This document shows, piece by piece, positions 46,520-55,289 of a DNA stretch of 64,000 nt. The DNA is from Hellea sp965224755 (GTDB lineage Bacteria > Pseudomonadota > Alphaproteobacteria > Caulobacterales > Maricaulaceae). The stretch covers positions 1,178,001 to 1,242,000 of the forward strand of contig OZ245061.1 in the NCBI GenBank assembly GCA_965224755.1. The letters run 5' to 3'. The translations under genes and the position numbers were made by a program. How positions within the stretch are numbered: the stretch's first letter is position 1; each line of letters starts with the position of its first letter. The notes below the pieces were generated by a model that saw only the letters and a program-made list of their open reading frames with translations, did no database searches and was not told the origin of the DNA.

Positions 46520-47893
46520 GTGGGCGCTAAAGTTGATCTCACCCAAGGTAGGGTCTCCGGCCATGTTCTGCGCATGCTCGGCCCGTTCTCGATTGCTGTT
46601 ATTGCGCTGGTTTCGACGGGGATTGTCGATACGATTTATCTTGGCCGCCTGACCGATGCCGCCCGGCCTAATCTCGGCGTTATGGCGCTGGCCGCTGTTG
46701 GCTTCGCTTTCCCGCTGACATTCCTCGGTAATAGCGCCAATATAGGCCTCGGCGCCGGGACGATGTCGGCGATTTCCCGCGCCTTAGGGCAGGGCGATAT
46801 AGACCAGGCCAAACGCCACGGAGCGGCCGCTATTTTATTGGCTTTGACCGTGATGACAGTGCTCGTGCTGCTCATGCTCTTCGCTTTGCCATTTGTGTTG
46901 ACCCTGATGGGGGCCGAAGGCGAAATTAAAACCATGGCGCGGGATTATGCGCTGATCTCTTTTCCGGGGCTGGTCATTGTCTCTGTCGCCATGATGAGTA
47001 ATAATGTTTTACGCGCGGGGGGCGAAGCTGTGTTGCCGAGTTCGATTATGATTCTCAGCGCAATTATAAATATTATCCTCGACCCGTTTCTGATTTTCGG
47101 CTGGGGGCCTTTCCCGCGAATGGAGATACAGGGCGCGGCGATAGCGACAGTGACGGGCAATGTCGTTGCCGCCATTTTTGGCTTTTGCATTGTCATGTTT
47201 TACCGCAAAGCCGTCTCTTTTGCGGGGATGACGTGGGGATCGGTCAAGCGTGCTTGGGGGGTGATCGGAAGTGTTGGTCTGCCGGCGATGGGGACGAATA
47301 TAATAGTCCCCGTCTCTGCTGCCTTGGCCGTCACGATTATTGCGCGCACTCTTACCACGGTCGATGTGGCGGCTTTTACAATCGCCAGCCGCGCGGAATT
47401 AATCTCGGTCGGGCTGCTCTATGCGCTTTCGGCCTGTATCGGCGCGATTACAGGGCAAAATGGCGGGGCAGGACTCACGGATCGTGTCCGCGATACGTTT
47501 AAATTCTGCTATTGGATATGTATCGTCTGGAGCACGGTCATGGCTGTCGTCATGGCGCTATTCGCGCCGCAAATTGCGGGTATATTTTCCACAGATGCCG
47601 AGGTTGTCGCCAAGACCATTCCCTATTTTTATATCGTCCCGATTACGGTCTTTGCTTACGGCTTTGTCTTTGTCAGCGCGGCGGGGCTAAACGCGCTGGG
47701 CCGCCCGATTTACGGGCTTGTCTATACCATCATCCGCTCGCTGATTTTATATGTCGCGTTCATCTATATAGGCGTCCAAATCGACGGCCTGCGCGGCGCT
47801 TTTTTCGGCATAGCGGCGGCCAATATCATCTCCGGCCTCATCGCCGCAGGATGGTCACTGACCAAAGTGCCTATGAGCGCAAAAAAGAGCTAA
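46520..47893 (+). CDS. MATE-family multidrug/cation exporter
   Basis: Integral membrane protein of 457 residues with about 12 hydrophobic helices. Two MATE halves are visible; the first has the IVDTIYLGRL motif near residue 35. A GTG start follows a GAGG site. The gene begins 17 bases after maeB and may be cotranscribed. The substrate cannot be predicted. Confidence 0.88.
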   Translation: MGAKVDLTQGRVSGHVLRMLGPFSIAVIALVSTGIVDTIYLGRLTDAARPNLGVMALAAVGFAFPLTFLGNSANIGLGAGTMSAISRALGQGDIDQAKRHGAAAILLALTVMTVLVLLMLFALPFVLTLMGAEGEIKTMARDYALISFPGLVIVSVAMMSNNVLRAGGEAVLPSSIMILSAIINIILDPFLIFGWGPFPRMEIQGAAIATVTGNVVAAIFGFCIVMFYRKAVSFAGMTWGSVKRAWGVIGSVGLPAMGTNIIVPVSAALAVTIIARTLTTVDVAAFTIASRAELISVGLLYALSACIGAITGQNGGAGLTDRVRDTFKFCYWICIVWSTVMAVVMALFAPQIAGIFSTDAEVVAKTIPYFYIVPITVFAYGFVFVSAAGLNALGRPIYGLVYTIIRSLILYVAFIYIGVQIDGLRGAFFGIAAANIISGLIAAGWSLTKVPMSAKKS

Positions 47894-47902
47894 CAAAGTC
47901 GC

Positions 47903-47931
47903 TTGACCTTACGGGCGATTATTGGCACATC
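47903..47931 (+). promoter_or_regulatory. Candidate tRNA-Leu promoter
   Basis: TTGACC at 47903-47908 with 17-base spacing to CACATC at 47926-47931, 25 bases before the tRNA. The -35 is good and the -10 is weak. The same GCTTGAC context occurs before tRNA-Lys. Confidence 0.4.
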
Positions 47932-47955
47932 CCGGCCTCCAACCAAAAGACCTGT

Positions 47956-48040
47956 GCGGGTGTGGCGGAATTGGTAGACGCGCTAGATTTAGGTTCTAGT
48001 ATCGAGAGATGTGAAGGTTCAAGTCCTTTCACCCGCACCA
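47956..48040 (+). tRNA. tRNA-Leu (UAG)
   Basis: 85 bases including encoded CCA. The acceptor GCGGGTG pairs with CACCCGC. The anticodon stem CTAGA/TCTAG encloses the loop TTTAGGT, so the anticodon is TAG. A long variable arm is present, and the T loop is GGTTCAAGTCC. Confidence 0.96.
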
Positions 48041-48061
48041 TTCTAATTTTGCAACGCAAAA

Positions 48062-48084
48062 ATTTTCGTCCGGGGGACGAAAAT
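48062..48084. other. Perfect 10-bp hairpin after tRNA-Leu
   Basis: ATTTTCGTCC, loop GGG, GGACGAAAAT. No T run follows on the plus strand, so it may be a processing or weak termination structure for the tRNA transcript. Confidence 0.45.
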
Positions 48085-48200
48085 CGGAGGGGTGCCGAGC
48101 GCTACCGCGTTCGGGTATGACGGATTGTAGATGCATTTTTTATGTGCGGCATAGCGCCGATAAAGCAAGATGCCGAAACAAATTTTTTTAGAAAAATGAT

Positions 48201-49088
48201 ATGCCTTTTGTAGATACTCCAAAGATAAATTCATTCGCTTTGTATAAAAAGGAGCACTCAAAGTTTGAGAAAGCCGTATTGAGGTCTTGTATTGTTTCCT
48301 ATGGTGGAGGGAGCTTAATCACAAGCCATGCCCGCGAAGCACACTGTTCATTCTTATTCACAAAACTATCAGTCACAGCGAAATCACTTTTACTTTTAAG
48401 TCCTAATCCAACGAGCGATAATTTTGGTAAATCTGATTTGGATTTCAGCACTGCTGCCGCAGTAACAAGGGTATTGGTCGACACATTTGTGTCTCTTTAT
48501 CACTTTGGGTTGGAAGATTGTCCCGAGGATGAATATCAAACTCGACAACTCCTTTTATTCTGGCGGGATTTTCGAGTCAGGCACAAAATGGGAATTCAGA
48601 ATGACTTCGCTAGTGTTGGTGCCTTTCATCGGGAGGACTTGACAAGTAGACTAAACGCCAATGCTTTCTGGTTGAGCATACCTTTAAAAAGAAGAAAACA
48701 CTTACTAAAGTCTAATGATATTTTGCACAGCCCGTACGATATTATGGTGCGTGCTGGTTTTGATGCTGATTGGCATAGAACACTATATACGTATTGGAGC
48801 GCGCATACGCATTGCGACTCGGTAGCATTCTTACGTATGGCTGAGCAGAATAGAGGTATGGGACAAGTGAACGAAGGCGATATTGGCTTATTAGCGACAT
48901 GTCTCGAATATGCCAGAATGATATTGAATTACTCATCTGATAAAGTGGATTTAGTTTTAGTTGGAGCTGAGGAAAGAGGTAATGCTCTTAAAGATTTCTA
49001 TCCTCTTGAAAACATATTCCCTCCTGTCCCATGGGCAGGAAAGACGCTTGAAAGTTTAAAGAGCGTTCAGGTTTCAAATGAAGATTAA
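48201..49088 (+). CDS. Hypothetical protein, AT-rich gene beside tRNA-Leu
   Basis: Protein of 295 residues, not recognised. It is mostly helical, without signal peptide or membrane segments, and carries several cysteines and histidines. A stretch YTYWSAHTHCDSVAFLRM near residue 195 recalls the 'Y..(W)S..H' motif of DUF5677-like proteins, but this is weak. Its base and codon use (many AAA, TTA, ATA and AGA codons) is clearly more AT-rich than that of maeB, coaD or queA around it. It lies next to a tRNA gene, a common integration site, so horizontal acquisition is likely. No integrase or repeated tRNA end was found. Confidence 0.7.
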   Translation: MPFVDTPKINSFALYKKEHSKFEKAVLRSCIVSYGGGSLITSHAREAHCSFLFTKLSVTAKSLLLLSPNPTSDNFGKSDLDFSTAAAVTRVLVDTFVSLYHFGLEDCPEDEYQTRQLLLFWRDFRVRHKMGIQNDFASVGAFHREDLTSRLNANAFWLSIPLKRRKHLLKSNDILHSPYDIMVRAGFDADWHRTLYTYWSAHTHCDSVAFLRMAEQNRGMGQVNEGDIGLLATCLEYARMILNYSSDKVDLVLVGAEERGNALKDFYPLENIFPPVPWAGKTLESLKSVQVSNED

Positions 49089-49169
49089 ATTGATGACTCT
49101 TATGTAACTCCACCTTGCGCACCAACTTCCCCTCTAGCATTCCCTCCATCCCCCGCTATAACTCACCCT

Positions 49170-49661
49170 ATGACCAAACGTATCGCGCTTTACCCCGGAA
49201 CATTTGACCCTATGACGTTGGGGCATTTGGATATTATGAAACGGGCGAGCCGGCTTTGTGATAAATTGGTGATTGGGGTGGCGATTAACCGGGATAAGAA
49301 CCCGCTTTTTACGCTCGAGGAGCGCACCGCAATGGTTGAGCATGTGGTTAAGCCTTTTCGCGACCGGATTGAGGTCGAGGTGCTGCCCTTTGAAGAGTTA
49401 CTGATACATTTTGTTGAAAAGGCCGGGGCAAGCATGATAGTGCGCGGGCTTAGGGCCGTGTCGGACTTTGAATATGAGTTCCAAATGGCCGGAATGAATG
49501 ATCGCTTGAACCCGGATATTGAAACAGTTTTTTTGATGGCAGACCCGCAATATCAAACCATCGCCTCGCGGCTGGTCAAAGAAATTGCCCGCCTTGGCGG
49601 GGATGTTTCGCAATTCGTGACGCCGGAAGTCGAGCTTCGCCTAAAGGATAAATTTAAATGA
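49170..49661 (+). CDS. coaD: Phosphopantetheine adenylyltransferase
   Basis: Penultimate enzyme of coenzyme A synthesis, 163 residues. The nucleotidyltransferase motif LYPGTFDPMTLGHLDIMKRA with T/H-x-G-H is present, along with RGLRAVSDFEYEFQMAGMN and the ending SQFVTPEVELRLKDKF. The length is normal. The stop overlaps the start of the following cyclophilin gene, showing coupling with the run of genes that continues to tgt. Confidence 0.96.
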   Translation: MTKRIALYPGTFDPMTLGHLDIMKRASRLCDKLVIGVAINRDKNPLFTLEERTAMVEHVVKPFRDRIEVEVLPFEELLIHFVEKAGASMIVRGLRAVSDFEYEFQMAGMNDRLNPDIETVFLMADPQYQTIASRLVKEIARLGGDVSQFVTPEVELRLKDKFK

Positions 49662-50587
49662 TTAGAAAAATCTCTGTTGCGGCGCTCTTAACGGCCGCGC
49701 TGGCCACGTCCGCTTGCGCTGCCGAAGAACAGGCCCTTACCTCTGATACGGCCAAAACTCCCGTTCAAACGGCGAGCGCTGTTGTTACGGCAGGCTTCTC
49801 CGCCCCTGATGAAGCTTGGCGTGATCTCGATCCTGAAAACACGCTCTATATAGATGTTGATTATGGGCGCTTTATTGTTGAGCTTTATCCTGAAATCGCG
49901 CCGCTTCATGTTGCGCAAATCAAAACTTTGGCGCGGCAGGGCTTTTATGATTTTATCTCCTTTCACCGCGTCATCAAAGACTTCATGAACCAGACGGGCG
50001 ACCCCAAGGGCGACGGTACTGGCAATTCTGAACTACCGGATATTCAGGGCGAATTTACCTTCCGCCGTCCGGCCTCAATGCCTGTGACGCTTGTCGGCGC
50101 GCGCGCCAGCGGGCAGGGAGAAATCGGCGTTGGCTTTTACAAAGCTTTGCCCGTTGCCACGCAGCCATCCTCACAAGCCATGCTGACCAAAGACGGCAAG
50201 GTCGCGGCCTTTGGCCTGCATTGCAAAGGCGTCACCTCTATGGCGCGCGGGCCCGGCGAGAATAGCGCCAATAGCCAATTTTTCCTGATGCGCGCCATCT
50301 ATCCTAGCCTCGATACGAAATATTCGATCTGGGGCAATACGGTGATGGGGCGTGAGCATTTGACCAAGATTAAAGTCGGTTCCAAGGGCGATGATCCGAG
50401 TTTTGTGCCCGACAAAATGAATAAGGTGCAGGTTGCCGCCGATGTGCCGGAAGCCGAGCGCATGAATGTGCAGGTGCTGAAAACCGGTAGCCCGGCTTTC
50501 CAAAATTACCTAAAATCCCAGAAAAAAGCTGACGGTACATATCCTGATATCTGCGATATGGCGGTGCCGTCCCGCATTAAACCTTAA
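49658..50587 (+). CDS. Exported cyclophilin-type peptidyl-prolyl isomerase
   Basis: Protein of 309 residues with a signal peptide near residues 1-22 (ATSACA), possibly a lipoprotein although the lipobox is imperfect. The cyclophilin domain is at about residues 60-270 (FHRVIKDFMNQTGDPKGDGTG, NSQFFLM, LDTKYSIWGNTVMG). Compared with the neighbouring cytosolic form it has an insertion of about 40 residues after the GDGTG motif. It probably helps fold periplasmic proteins. It overlaps coaD by 4 bases. Confidence 0.9.
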   Translation: MIRKISVAALLTAALATSACAAEEQALTSDTAKTPVQTASAVVTAGFSAPDEAWRDLDPENTLYIDVDYGRFIVELYPEIAPLHVAQIKTLARQGFYDFISFHRVIKDFMNQTGDPKGDGTGNSELPDIQGEFTFRRPASMPVTLVGARASGQGEIGVGFYKALPVATQPSSQAMLTKDGKVAAFGLHCKGVTSMARGPGENSANSQFFLMRAIYPSLDTKYSIWGNTVMGREHLTKIKVGSKGDDPSFVPDKMNKVQVAADVPEAERMNVQVLKTGSPAFQNYLKSQKKADGTYPDICDMAVPSRIKP

Positions 50588-50614
50588 AAAACCAAATTCC
50601 AAAGGACTATAATC

Positions 50615-51073
50615 ATGGCTGAAAAACTTATCCTGACTGTCGATGCCAATGACGGCACCACAGGCGATATTACAATTCTTCTGCGCGCCGACTTGGCTCC
50701 GAAACATGTTGAACAGATCACAAAGCTGGCCGGCGAAGGTTTTTATGACGGGCTGAGTTTTCACCGTGTTATTGACGGCTTTATGGCGCAGGGCGGCTGT
50801 CCTGACGGCACCGGCATGGGCGGGGCGAAGGCTAATATTCCCGCCGAATTTTCTCGCCACCCGCATGTCGAAGGCGTTTGCTCTATGGCACGGTCGTCAA
50901 ATCCGGACTCGGCCTCCAGTCAGTTTTTCATCTGTCTGGATGAGGCAGGGTTTTTGGACGGCCAATATACGGTTTGGGGCGAAGTCGAGAGCGGGATGGA
51001 GCTTGTCCACGCTCTACCAAAAGGCGAGCCGCCGCGCTATCCCGGCAAGATCGTGAAAGCGGCCCTCGCTTAA
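50615..51073 (+). CDS. Cytosolic cyclophilin-type peptidyl-prolyl isomerase
   Basis: Compact cyclophilin of 152 residues without signal peptide: FHRVIDGFMAQGGCPDGTG, SMARSSNPDSASSQFFICLD and GQYTVWGEVESGM. These contain the conserved Arg and the QFFI catalytic segment. It starts 27 bases after the exported cyclophilin and precedes queA by 23 bases. Confidence 0.93.
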   Translation: MAEKLILTVDANDGTTGDITILLRADLAPKHVEQITKLAGEGFYDGLSFHRVIDGFMAQGGCPDGTGMGGAKANIPAEFSRHPHVEGVCSMARSSNPDSASSQFFICLDEAGFLDGQYTVWGEVESGMELVHALPKGEPPRYPGKIVKAALA

Positions 51074-51096
51074 ATTTATGTCAGGGGCGCGAGCTC

Positions 51097-52155
51097 ATGA
51101 AAGTCAGCGCCTTTGATTTTGACCTGCCCGAGGCGAGCATCGCTCTGCGGCCCGCGCGGCCGCGGGATAGTGCGCGGCTATTGCAGGTTTCAAACGGCCA
51201 ATTAACCGACCATATTGTCTCGAATCTGCCTGATTTACTGCGGGCAGGGGACGTGCTTGTCCTTAATGAAACCAAGGTTTTACGCGCCGCCCTCACCGCT
51301 ATACGTCCCGCCCGCGCCCATGGCGGCGGCGGGGATGTGGCGCTTGATATCAATCTGCATAAGCGTTTGGACGTACAGACTTGGCGGGCCTTTATCCGCC
51401 CGGCAAAACGTGTCCGCCCCGGGGATATATTGACCTTCTCGGAAAACCTTTCCGCCGAGGTTATGGATAAGCAAGATGGCGGTGATATTGCTCTGAGCTT
51501 CAGCCTGTCGGGCGAGGCTCTCGACGAGGCTTTTGAAGCGCTTGGCTCTCCGCCCCTGCCGCCTTATATAGCCCGCAAACGGGCGCCTGACGCGGCGGAT
51601 ATCGAGGATTATCAAACCATTTTCGCGCAAGAGACCGGCTCAGTCGCGGCCCCGACAGCCGGGCTGCATTTCACGCCGGAGTTGTTTGCCAAGCTTGAAG
51701 CAAAAGGCGTCCAGATCGCACGGTTAACGCTGCATGTCGGGGCGGGGACATTCCTGCCTGTCAAAACTGACGATACTGACGACCACGATATGCATAGCGA
51801 GTGGTATGTTGTTGACGAGAGCACAGCTGCGCGAATCAATGCCGCCAGAAATGAAGGCCGCCGCGTCATTGCCGTGGGAACCACAGCTCTGCGGGCCTTG
51901 GAATCAGCTTCGAGTGATGGAATATTGAAGGCTCGGTCAGGCGAAACGGATATTTTTATTACACCCGGCTATGACTTTCAAATCATTGACGGGTTGATGA
52001 CTAATTTCCATCTGCCGAAATCTACGCTTTTTATGCTGGTCAGCGCTCTGGCGGGGCTAGGCACAATGCAGGCGGCTTATCAACACGCCATTGAGAATGG
52101 TTATCGTTTCTATAGCTATGGCGATTCCAGCCTGTTATGGAATGCCAATGGCTAG
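51097..52155 (+). CDS. queA: S-adenosylmethionine:tRNA ribosyltransferase-isomerase
   Basis: Makes epoxyqueuosine in tRNA from preQ1, 352 residues. The ATG at 51097 (MKVSAFDFDLPEASIALRPA) has AGGGG upstream. Family motifs: VLVLNETKVL, the PPYI motif (PLPPYIARK), YQTIFA, GSVAAPTAGLHF, LHVGAGTFLPVK, and TNFHLPKSTL near the end. It overlaps tgt, the preceding step of the same pathway. Confidence 0.95.
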   Translation: MKVSAFDFDLPEASIALRPARPRDSARLLQVSNGQLTDHIVSNLPDLLRAGDVLVLNETKVLRAALTAIRPARAHGGGGDVALDINLHKRLDVQTWRAFIRPAKRVRPGDILTFSENLSAEVMDKQDGGDIALSFSLSGEALDEAFEALGSPPLPPYIARKRAPDAADIEDYQTIFAQETGSVAAPTAGLHFTPELFAKLEAKGVQIARLTLHVGAGTFLPVKTDDTDDHDMHSEWYVVDESTAARINAARNEGRRVIAVGTTALRALESASSDGILKARSGETDIFITPGYDFQIIDGLMTNFHLPKSTLFMLVSALAGLGTMQAAYQHAIENGYRFYSYGDSSLLWNANG

Positions 52156-53272
52156 GTTTCCTTTTGATATTCAGGCGAAAGACGGCATCGCGCGGACGGG
52201 TGTCCTGAAAACCCCCCGCGGGGATATCCGCACGCCGGCCTTTATGCCTGTCGGTACGGCGGGTACGGTTAAGGGACTTTATATGGATCAGGTGCGAGAG
52301 GCCGGGTCTGATATCATTTTGGGCAATACCTATCACCTTATGCTTCGCCCTGGCGCGGAGAGAGTTAAGCGCCTGGGGGGCTTACATAAATTCGGCGGAT
52401 GGAGTGGGCCTATTCTCACCGATTCAGGCGGATTTCAGGTCTGGTCACTGTCCAAACTCCGCAAGATGACGGAAGAGGGCGTTGAATTTCAGAGCCATCT
52501 TGACGGTTCAAAACATATGCTCTCGCCCGAACGCTCTATCGAGATACAGGCGGATTTACTAGGCGCGGATATTTCTATGCAGCTTGATGAATGCACAGAA
52601 TTTCCTTCGCCTTACGAGGCGGCGGCAAAGTCTATGGAATTATCCTTGCGCTGGGGCCAGCGCTCGCTCGCGGCATTCGGAGAGCGTAAGAACCAGACCT
52701 TATTTGCCATTGTGCAAGGTTCTACCTTTGAGGATTTGCGCCGTATGAGCGCCGAGGCCAGCGTTAAAGAAGACACAGCCGGAGGCTATGGCGGCTTCGC
52801 TATTGGCGGCCTCGCTGTCGGGGAAGGACATGAGGCTATGTGCGAAATATTGGACTTTACTGTGCCGCATTTGCCACAAGACCGCCCACGATATTTGATG
52901 GGCATTGGTAAGCCTGTTGATCTTGTCGAGGCCGTCGCGCGCGGCGTGGACATGTTTGACTGCGTGATCCCGACGCGGTCTGGCAGGCACGGACAGGTTT
53001 GGACAGATGCGGGCCCTTACAACATTAAGAAAGCCGAATTTGCCGAAGATGATAGTCCGCTGGATGCTAATATTATCTGCCCTGCTAGCCAAGATTATTC
53101 CAAAGCCTATCTGCATCACTTGATTCGGTCTGGTGAATTGCTGGGCGCAATGGTGCTAAGCTGGCATAATATTGCCTATTTTCAGGATTTAATGGCGCGA
53201 ATGCGAAGCGCGATAGCGGCGGGCGAATTCGAATCGTTCCTTAAAGCTTTCAGGGCCGTGCAAAAAGGCTGA
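52142..53272 (+). CDS. tgt: tRNA-guanine transglycosylase with altered zinc site
   Basis: Inserts preQ1 at position 34 of tRNAs reading NAY codons, 376 residues. ATG at 52142 (MPMARFPFDIQ) or 52148. Catalytic features are intact: FMPVGTAGTVKG, LTDSGGFQVWSL, GGLAVGEG and FDCVIPTRSGRHG with the nucleophilic Asp. The zinc site is unusual. The normal CxCxxC before YSRAYLHHL reads IICPAS here, leaving only Cys313; residues 311 and 316 are Ile and Ser. The downstream His in SWHN is kept. The bacterial-type sequence otherwise looks complete. Confidence 0.93.
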   Translation: MPMARFPFDIQAKDGIARTGVLKTPRGDIRTPAFMPVGTAGTVKGLYMDQVREAGSDIILGNTYHLMLRPGAERVKRLGGLHKFGGWSGPILTDSGGFQVWSLSKLRKMTEEGVEFQSHLDGSKHMLSPERSIEIQADLLGADISMQLDECTEFPSPYEAAAKSMELSLRWGQRSLAAFGERKNQTLFAIVQGSTFEDLRRMSAEASVKEDTAGGYGGFAIGGLAVGEGHEAMCEILDFTVPHLPQDRPRYLMGIGKPVDLVEAVARGVDMFDCVIPTRSGRHGQVWTDAGPYNIKKAEFAEDDSPLDANIICPASQDYSKAYLHHLIRSGELLGAMVLSWHNIAYFQDLMARMRSAIAAGEFESFLKAFRAVQKG

Positions 53273-53302
53273 TAATGTTGCAAATTCCGGCGCATTTCGG
53301 GC

Positions 53303-53331
53303 TTGACGCATAACATAGGCTTCCCTAGATA
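53303..53331 (+). promoter_or_regulatory. tRNA-Lys promoter
   Basis: TTGACG (53303-53308), a 17-base spacer and TAGATA (53326-53331) form a near-consensus sigma-70 promoter 18 bases before the tRNA. Confidence 0.7.
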
Positions 53332-53348
53332 CGGCTGGCTCGAAACGG

Positions 53349-53424
53349 GCGCCCGTAGCTCAGTTGGTAGAGCGCCTCACTTTTAATGAGGATGTCCACG
53401 GTTCAAGTCCGTGCGGGCGTACCA
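53349..53424 (+). tRNA. tRNA-Lys (UUU)
   Basis: 76 bases including encoded CCA. The acceptor GCGCCCG pairs with CGGGCGT with a terminal G-U. The anticodon stem CCTCA/TGAGG holds the loop CTTTTAA, so the anticodon is TTT. D and T loops (GGTTCAAGTCC) are normal. Confidence 0.96.
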
Positions 53425-53690
53425 TTTCCTTGAAACTTCCCTGTAATTGTATGGAATAAGGCCGCACGAGACACAGTGTGGCCAAATTCTGTCCGAAGTG
53501 ATGTATTTTGGCAACTCTCATCAAAAAACCTTTTAAAAATATGGAAATAGTTCTATTCTTTATCTGGTCATGTGGAACGTATTCGTGTAGCAGACGTAAT
53601 AATATCGGATGATAATTGAGTCATCAATATTCGAGAAAGCGAAATTTCGCTTAAAATTTTAGTGGCGGAAGCCATGACGGAGGAAATATC

Positions 53691-55082
53691 ATGAAGCATA
53701 AGCTTCTTTTAGCAGTTGCATCAGCTGCACTATTGGCAGTCCCGGCTTTGGCCTCTGCGCATGACGACGAAGGTTGGTATCTGCGGGGTAACGCAGGTTA
53801 TGGTTCGCATACAGACGCAGTTCTGTCGGGAGGTATGCTGAGCGGCGTTCATGGCAATGGCCTGCAAAGCGAGGGCAATGTTGCCGCGTCGCTTGGCCTT
53901 GGTTATGAGTTTGGTAATAATTGGCGTCTTGAACTGGACGGCGATAGCCTTTGGACGGATTTCGGCTCTATTAGCGGCATTCCGTCAACATCTGCGAAGC
54001 TGAGAACAAATTCGCTCATGCTAAATGCGCTTTATGACTTTAGTGATTTTGGTCGTTGGCAGCCTTATGTCGGGGCCGGGCTTGGTCTTGTGCAAGGACG
54101 GGGTAGATTTGAAGCCCATGATTACTTGGCACCCTTACAAGTTCAAAACCCTGCTTGTCCTGGAACGCGTTTACCTCTTATAAATGCCAACCCCAACTCT
54201 GGTTTTCAGGGCGAAAGTTGTTCTATATCTGGAACAGACACATCATTGGGATGGCAGCTTCTTGCGGGTCTGGGCTATGATATCACTGACAAGCTGACCT
54301 GGGATACGCATTATACCTATCTTGATGCCGGTAAAATGGATTTCGACGGAGTGCGTACAAATGGCGTGACCGGTGGAACATCTTTAATCAATTCTACTTT
54401 GGCCGGCGTTGGCGCTCACTCGCTCCTGACAGGCTTCCGCTATCGCTTTGGCGGGCATACACATGATATGGTTACACCACCACCACCGACCCCTGTAGCG
54501 AATTACGCTTGTTGGGACGGTTCCATGGTATTTAATGCTGGTCAATGTCCTGCACGTCCTGTTCAAATGCAGACATGTTGGGATGGTTCAAGCATTCCTT
54601 CAACAGATACATGTCCGGCTCAGCCGCAAACATATACATGTTGGGACGGATCGCTTGTTTATGACCAAGCCACCTGTCCAGTTCAAATTTCTGACCGCGG
54701 CAATGTTGTGCAAGACCTTTGTGCTAATCAATATCGTCAAGAAATCATTTATTATGAATTCGACAAAGGTCAATCTGCTGAAACGCGCAATACGATCAAC
54801 CGCATTCTCGACATTGGCCAATACTGTAATGTCGACAATATCCGCGTTGTCGGCCACACAGATACATCCGGCTCAGCCGCTTATAATTTGAACCTGTCCA
54901 AGCGCCGCGCTAAAGATGCGCGCGACGAGCTTGTCCGTCAGGGTATTGCTGGCGAACGCATCACCTCTGAAGGTAAAGGCGAAACAGAGCCTTTCGTTCA
55001 GACTGGCGACGGCGTGAAAGAGCAGCTTAACCGCCGTACAGAAGTTCTCATCTCATTGGGATCTGTTGGCGTTATCAATTAA
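53691..55082 (+). CDS. OmpA-family outer-membrane protein
   Basis: Protein of 463 residues with a signal peptide (cleavage after ASA, before HDDEGWYLRG). An eight-stranded OmpA-type barrel covers about 22-258, ending LLTGFRYRFGG. A linker follows with three Cys-pair repeats of the form CWDGS-x8-9-CP (about 275-335). The C-terminal OmpA peptidoglycan-binding domain is at about 350-460 (YYEFDKGQS, VVGHTDTSGS, NLSKRRAKDARDEL, NRRTEVLI). The start follows GGAGGAAATATC. The barrel-coding DNA is virtually identical to that of the next gene. Confidence 0.92.
   Translation: MKHKLLLAVASAALLAVPALASAHDDEGWYLRGNAGYGSHTDAVLSGGMLSGVHGNGLQSEGNVAASLGLGYEFGNNWRLELDGDSLWTDFGSISGIPSTSAKLRTNSLMLNALYDFSDFGRWQPYVGAGLGLVQGRGRFEAHDYLAPLQVQNPACPGTRLPLINANPNSGFQGESCSISGTDTSLGWQLLAGLGYDITDKLTWDTHYTYLDAGKMDFDGVRTNGVTGGTSLINSTLAGVGAHSLLTGFRYRFGGHTHDMVTPPPPTPVANYACWDGSMVFNAGQCPARPVQMQTCWDGSSIPSTDTCPAQPQTYTCWDGSLVYDQATCPVQISDRGNVVQDLCANQYRQEIIYYEFDKGQSAETRNTINRILDIGQYCNVDNIRVVGHTDTSGSAAYNLNLSKRRAKDARDELVRQGIAGERITSEGKGETEPFVQTGDGVKEQLNRRTEVLISLGSVGVIN
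53754..54467 (+). repeat. 714-bp direct duplication, copy 1 (barrel module)
   Basis: Matches 55353-56066 over its whole length. The only difference I see is a silent C/T change at 53781 (CTG versus TTG Leu). It begins at the signal-peptide cleavage region and ends at the barrel C-terminus. Confidence 0.9.
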
Positions 55083-55104
55083 GCGTTCCGACTTTTAAAG
55101 TTCG

Positions 55105-55134
55105 AAAAGCCCGGCTTTTGGCCGGGCTTTTTGT
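55105..55134 (+). terminator. Rho-independent terminator after the OmpA-family gene
   Basis: AAAGCCCGGC, short loop TTTT, GCCGGGCTTTTT. A strong GC stem followed by T residues, 22 bases after the stop. Confidence 0.85.
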
Positions 55135-55289
55135 TGTGTAGTCCTCCCCCCGACTTGCCGTGGATGAATGTTAAATTAATGAATTTTATCTAATCTCAGA
55201 ATCCAATACTTTTCGCTTGTAAAGATTGTACTTTTTGTTGTAAGGCTAGACTTAGTATAAATTGCAAGGTTTTGTGGGAGGAAATCACA

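Noticed and set aside
48020..49140. Possible attachment-site duplication of the tRNA-Leu 3' end
   Set aside because: Only the six bases GCACCA recur downstream of the AT-rich gene (near 49118), which is too short to support an att site, and no integrase is present.
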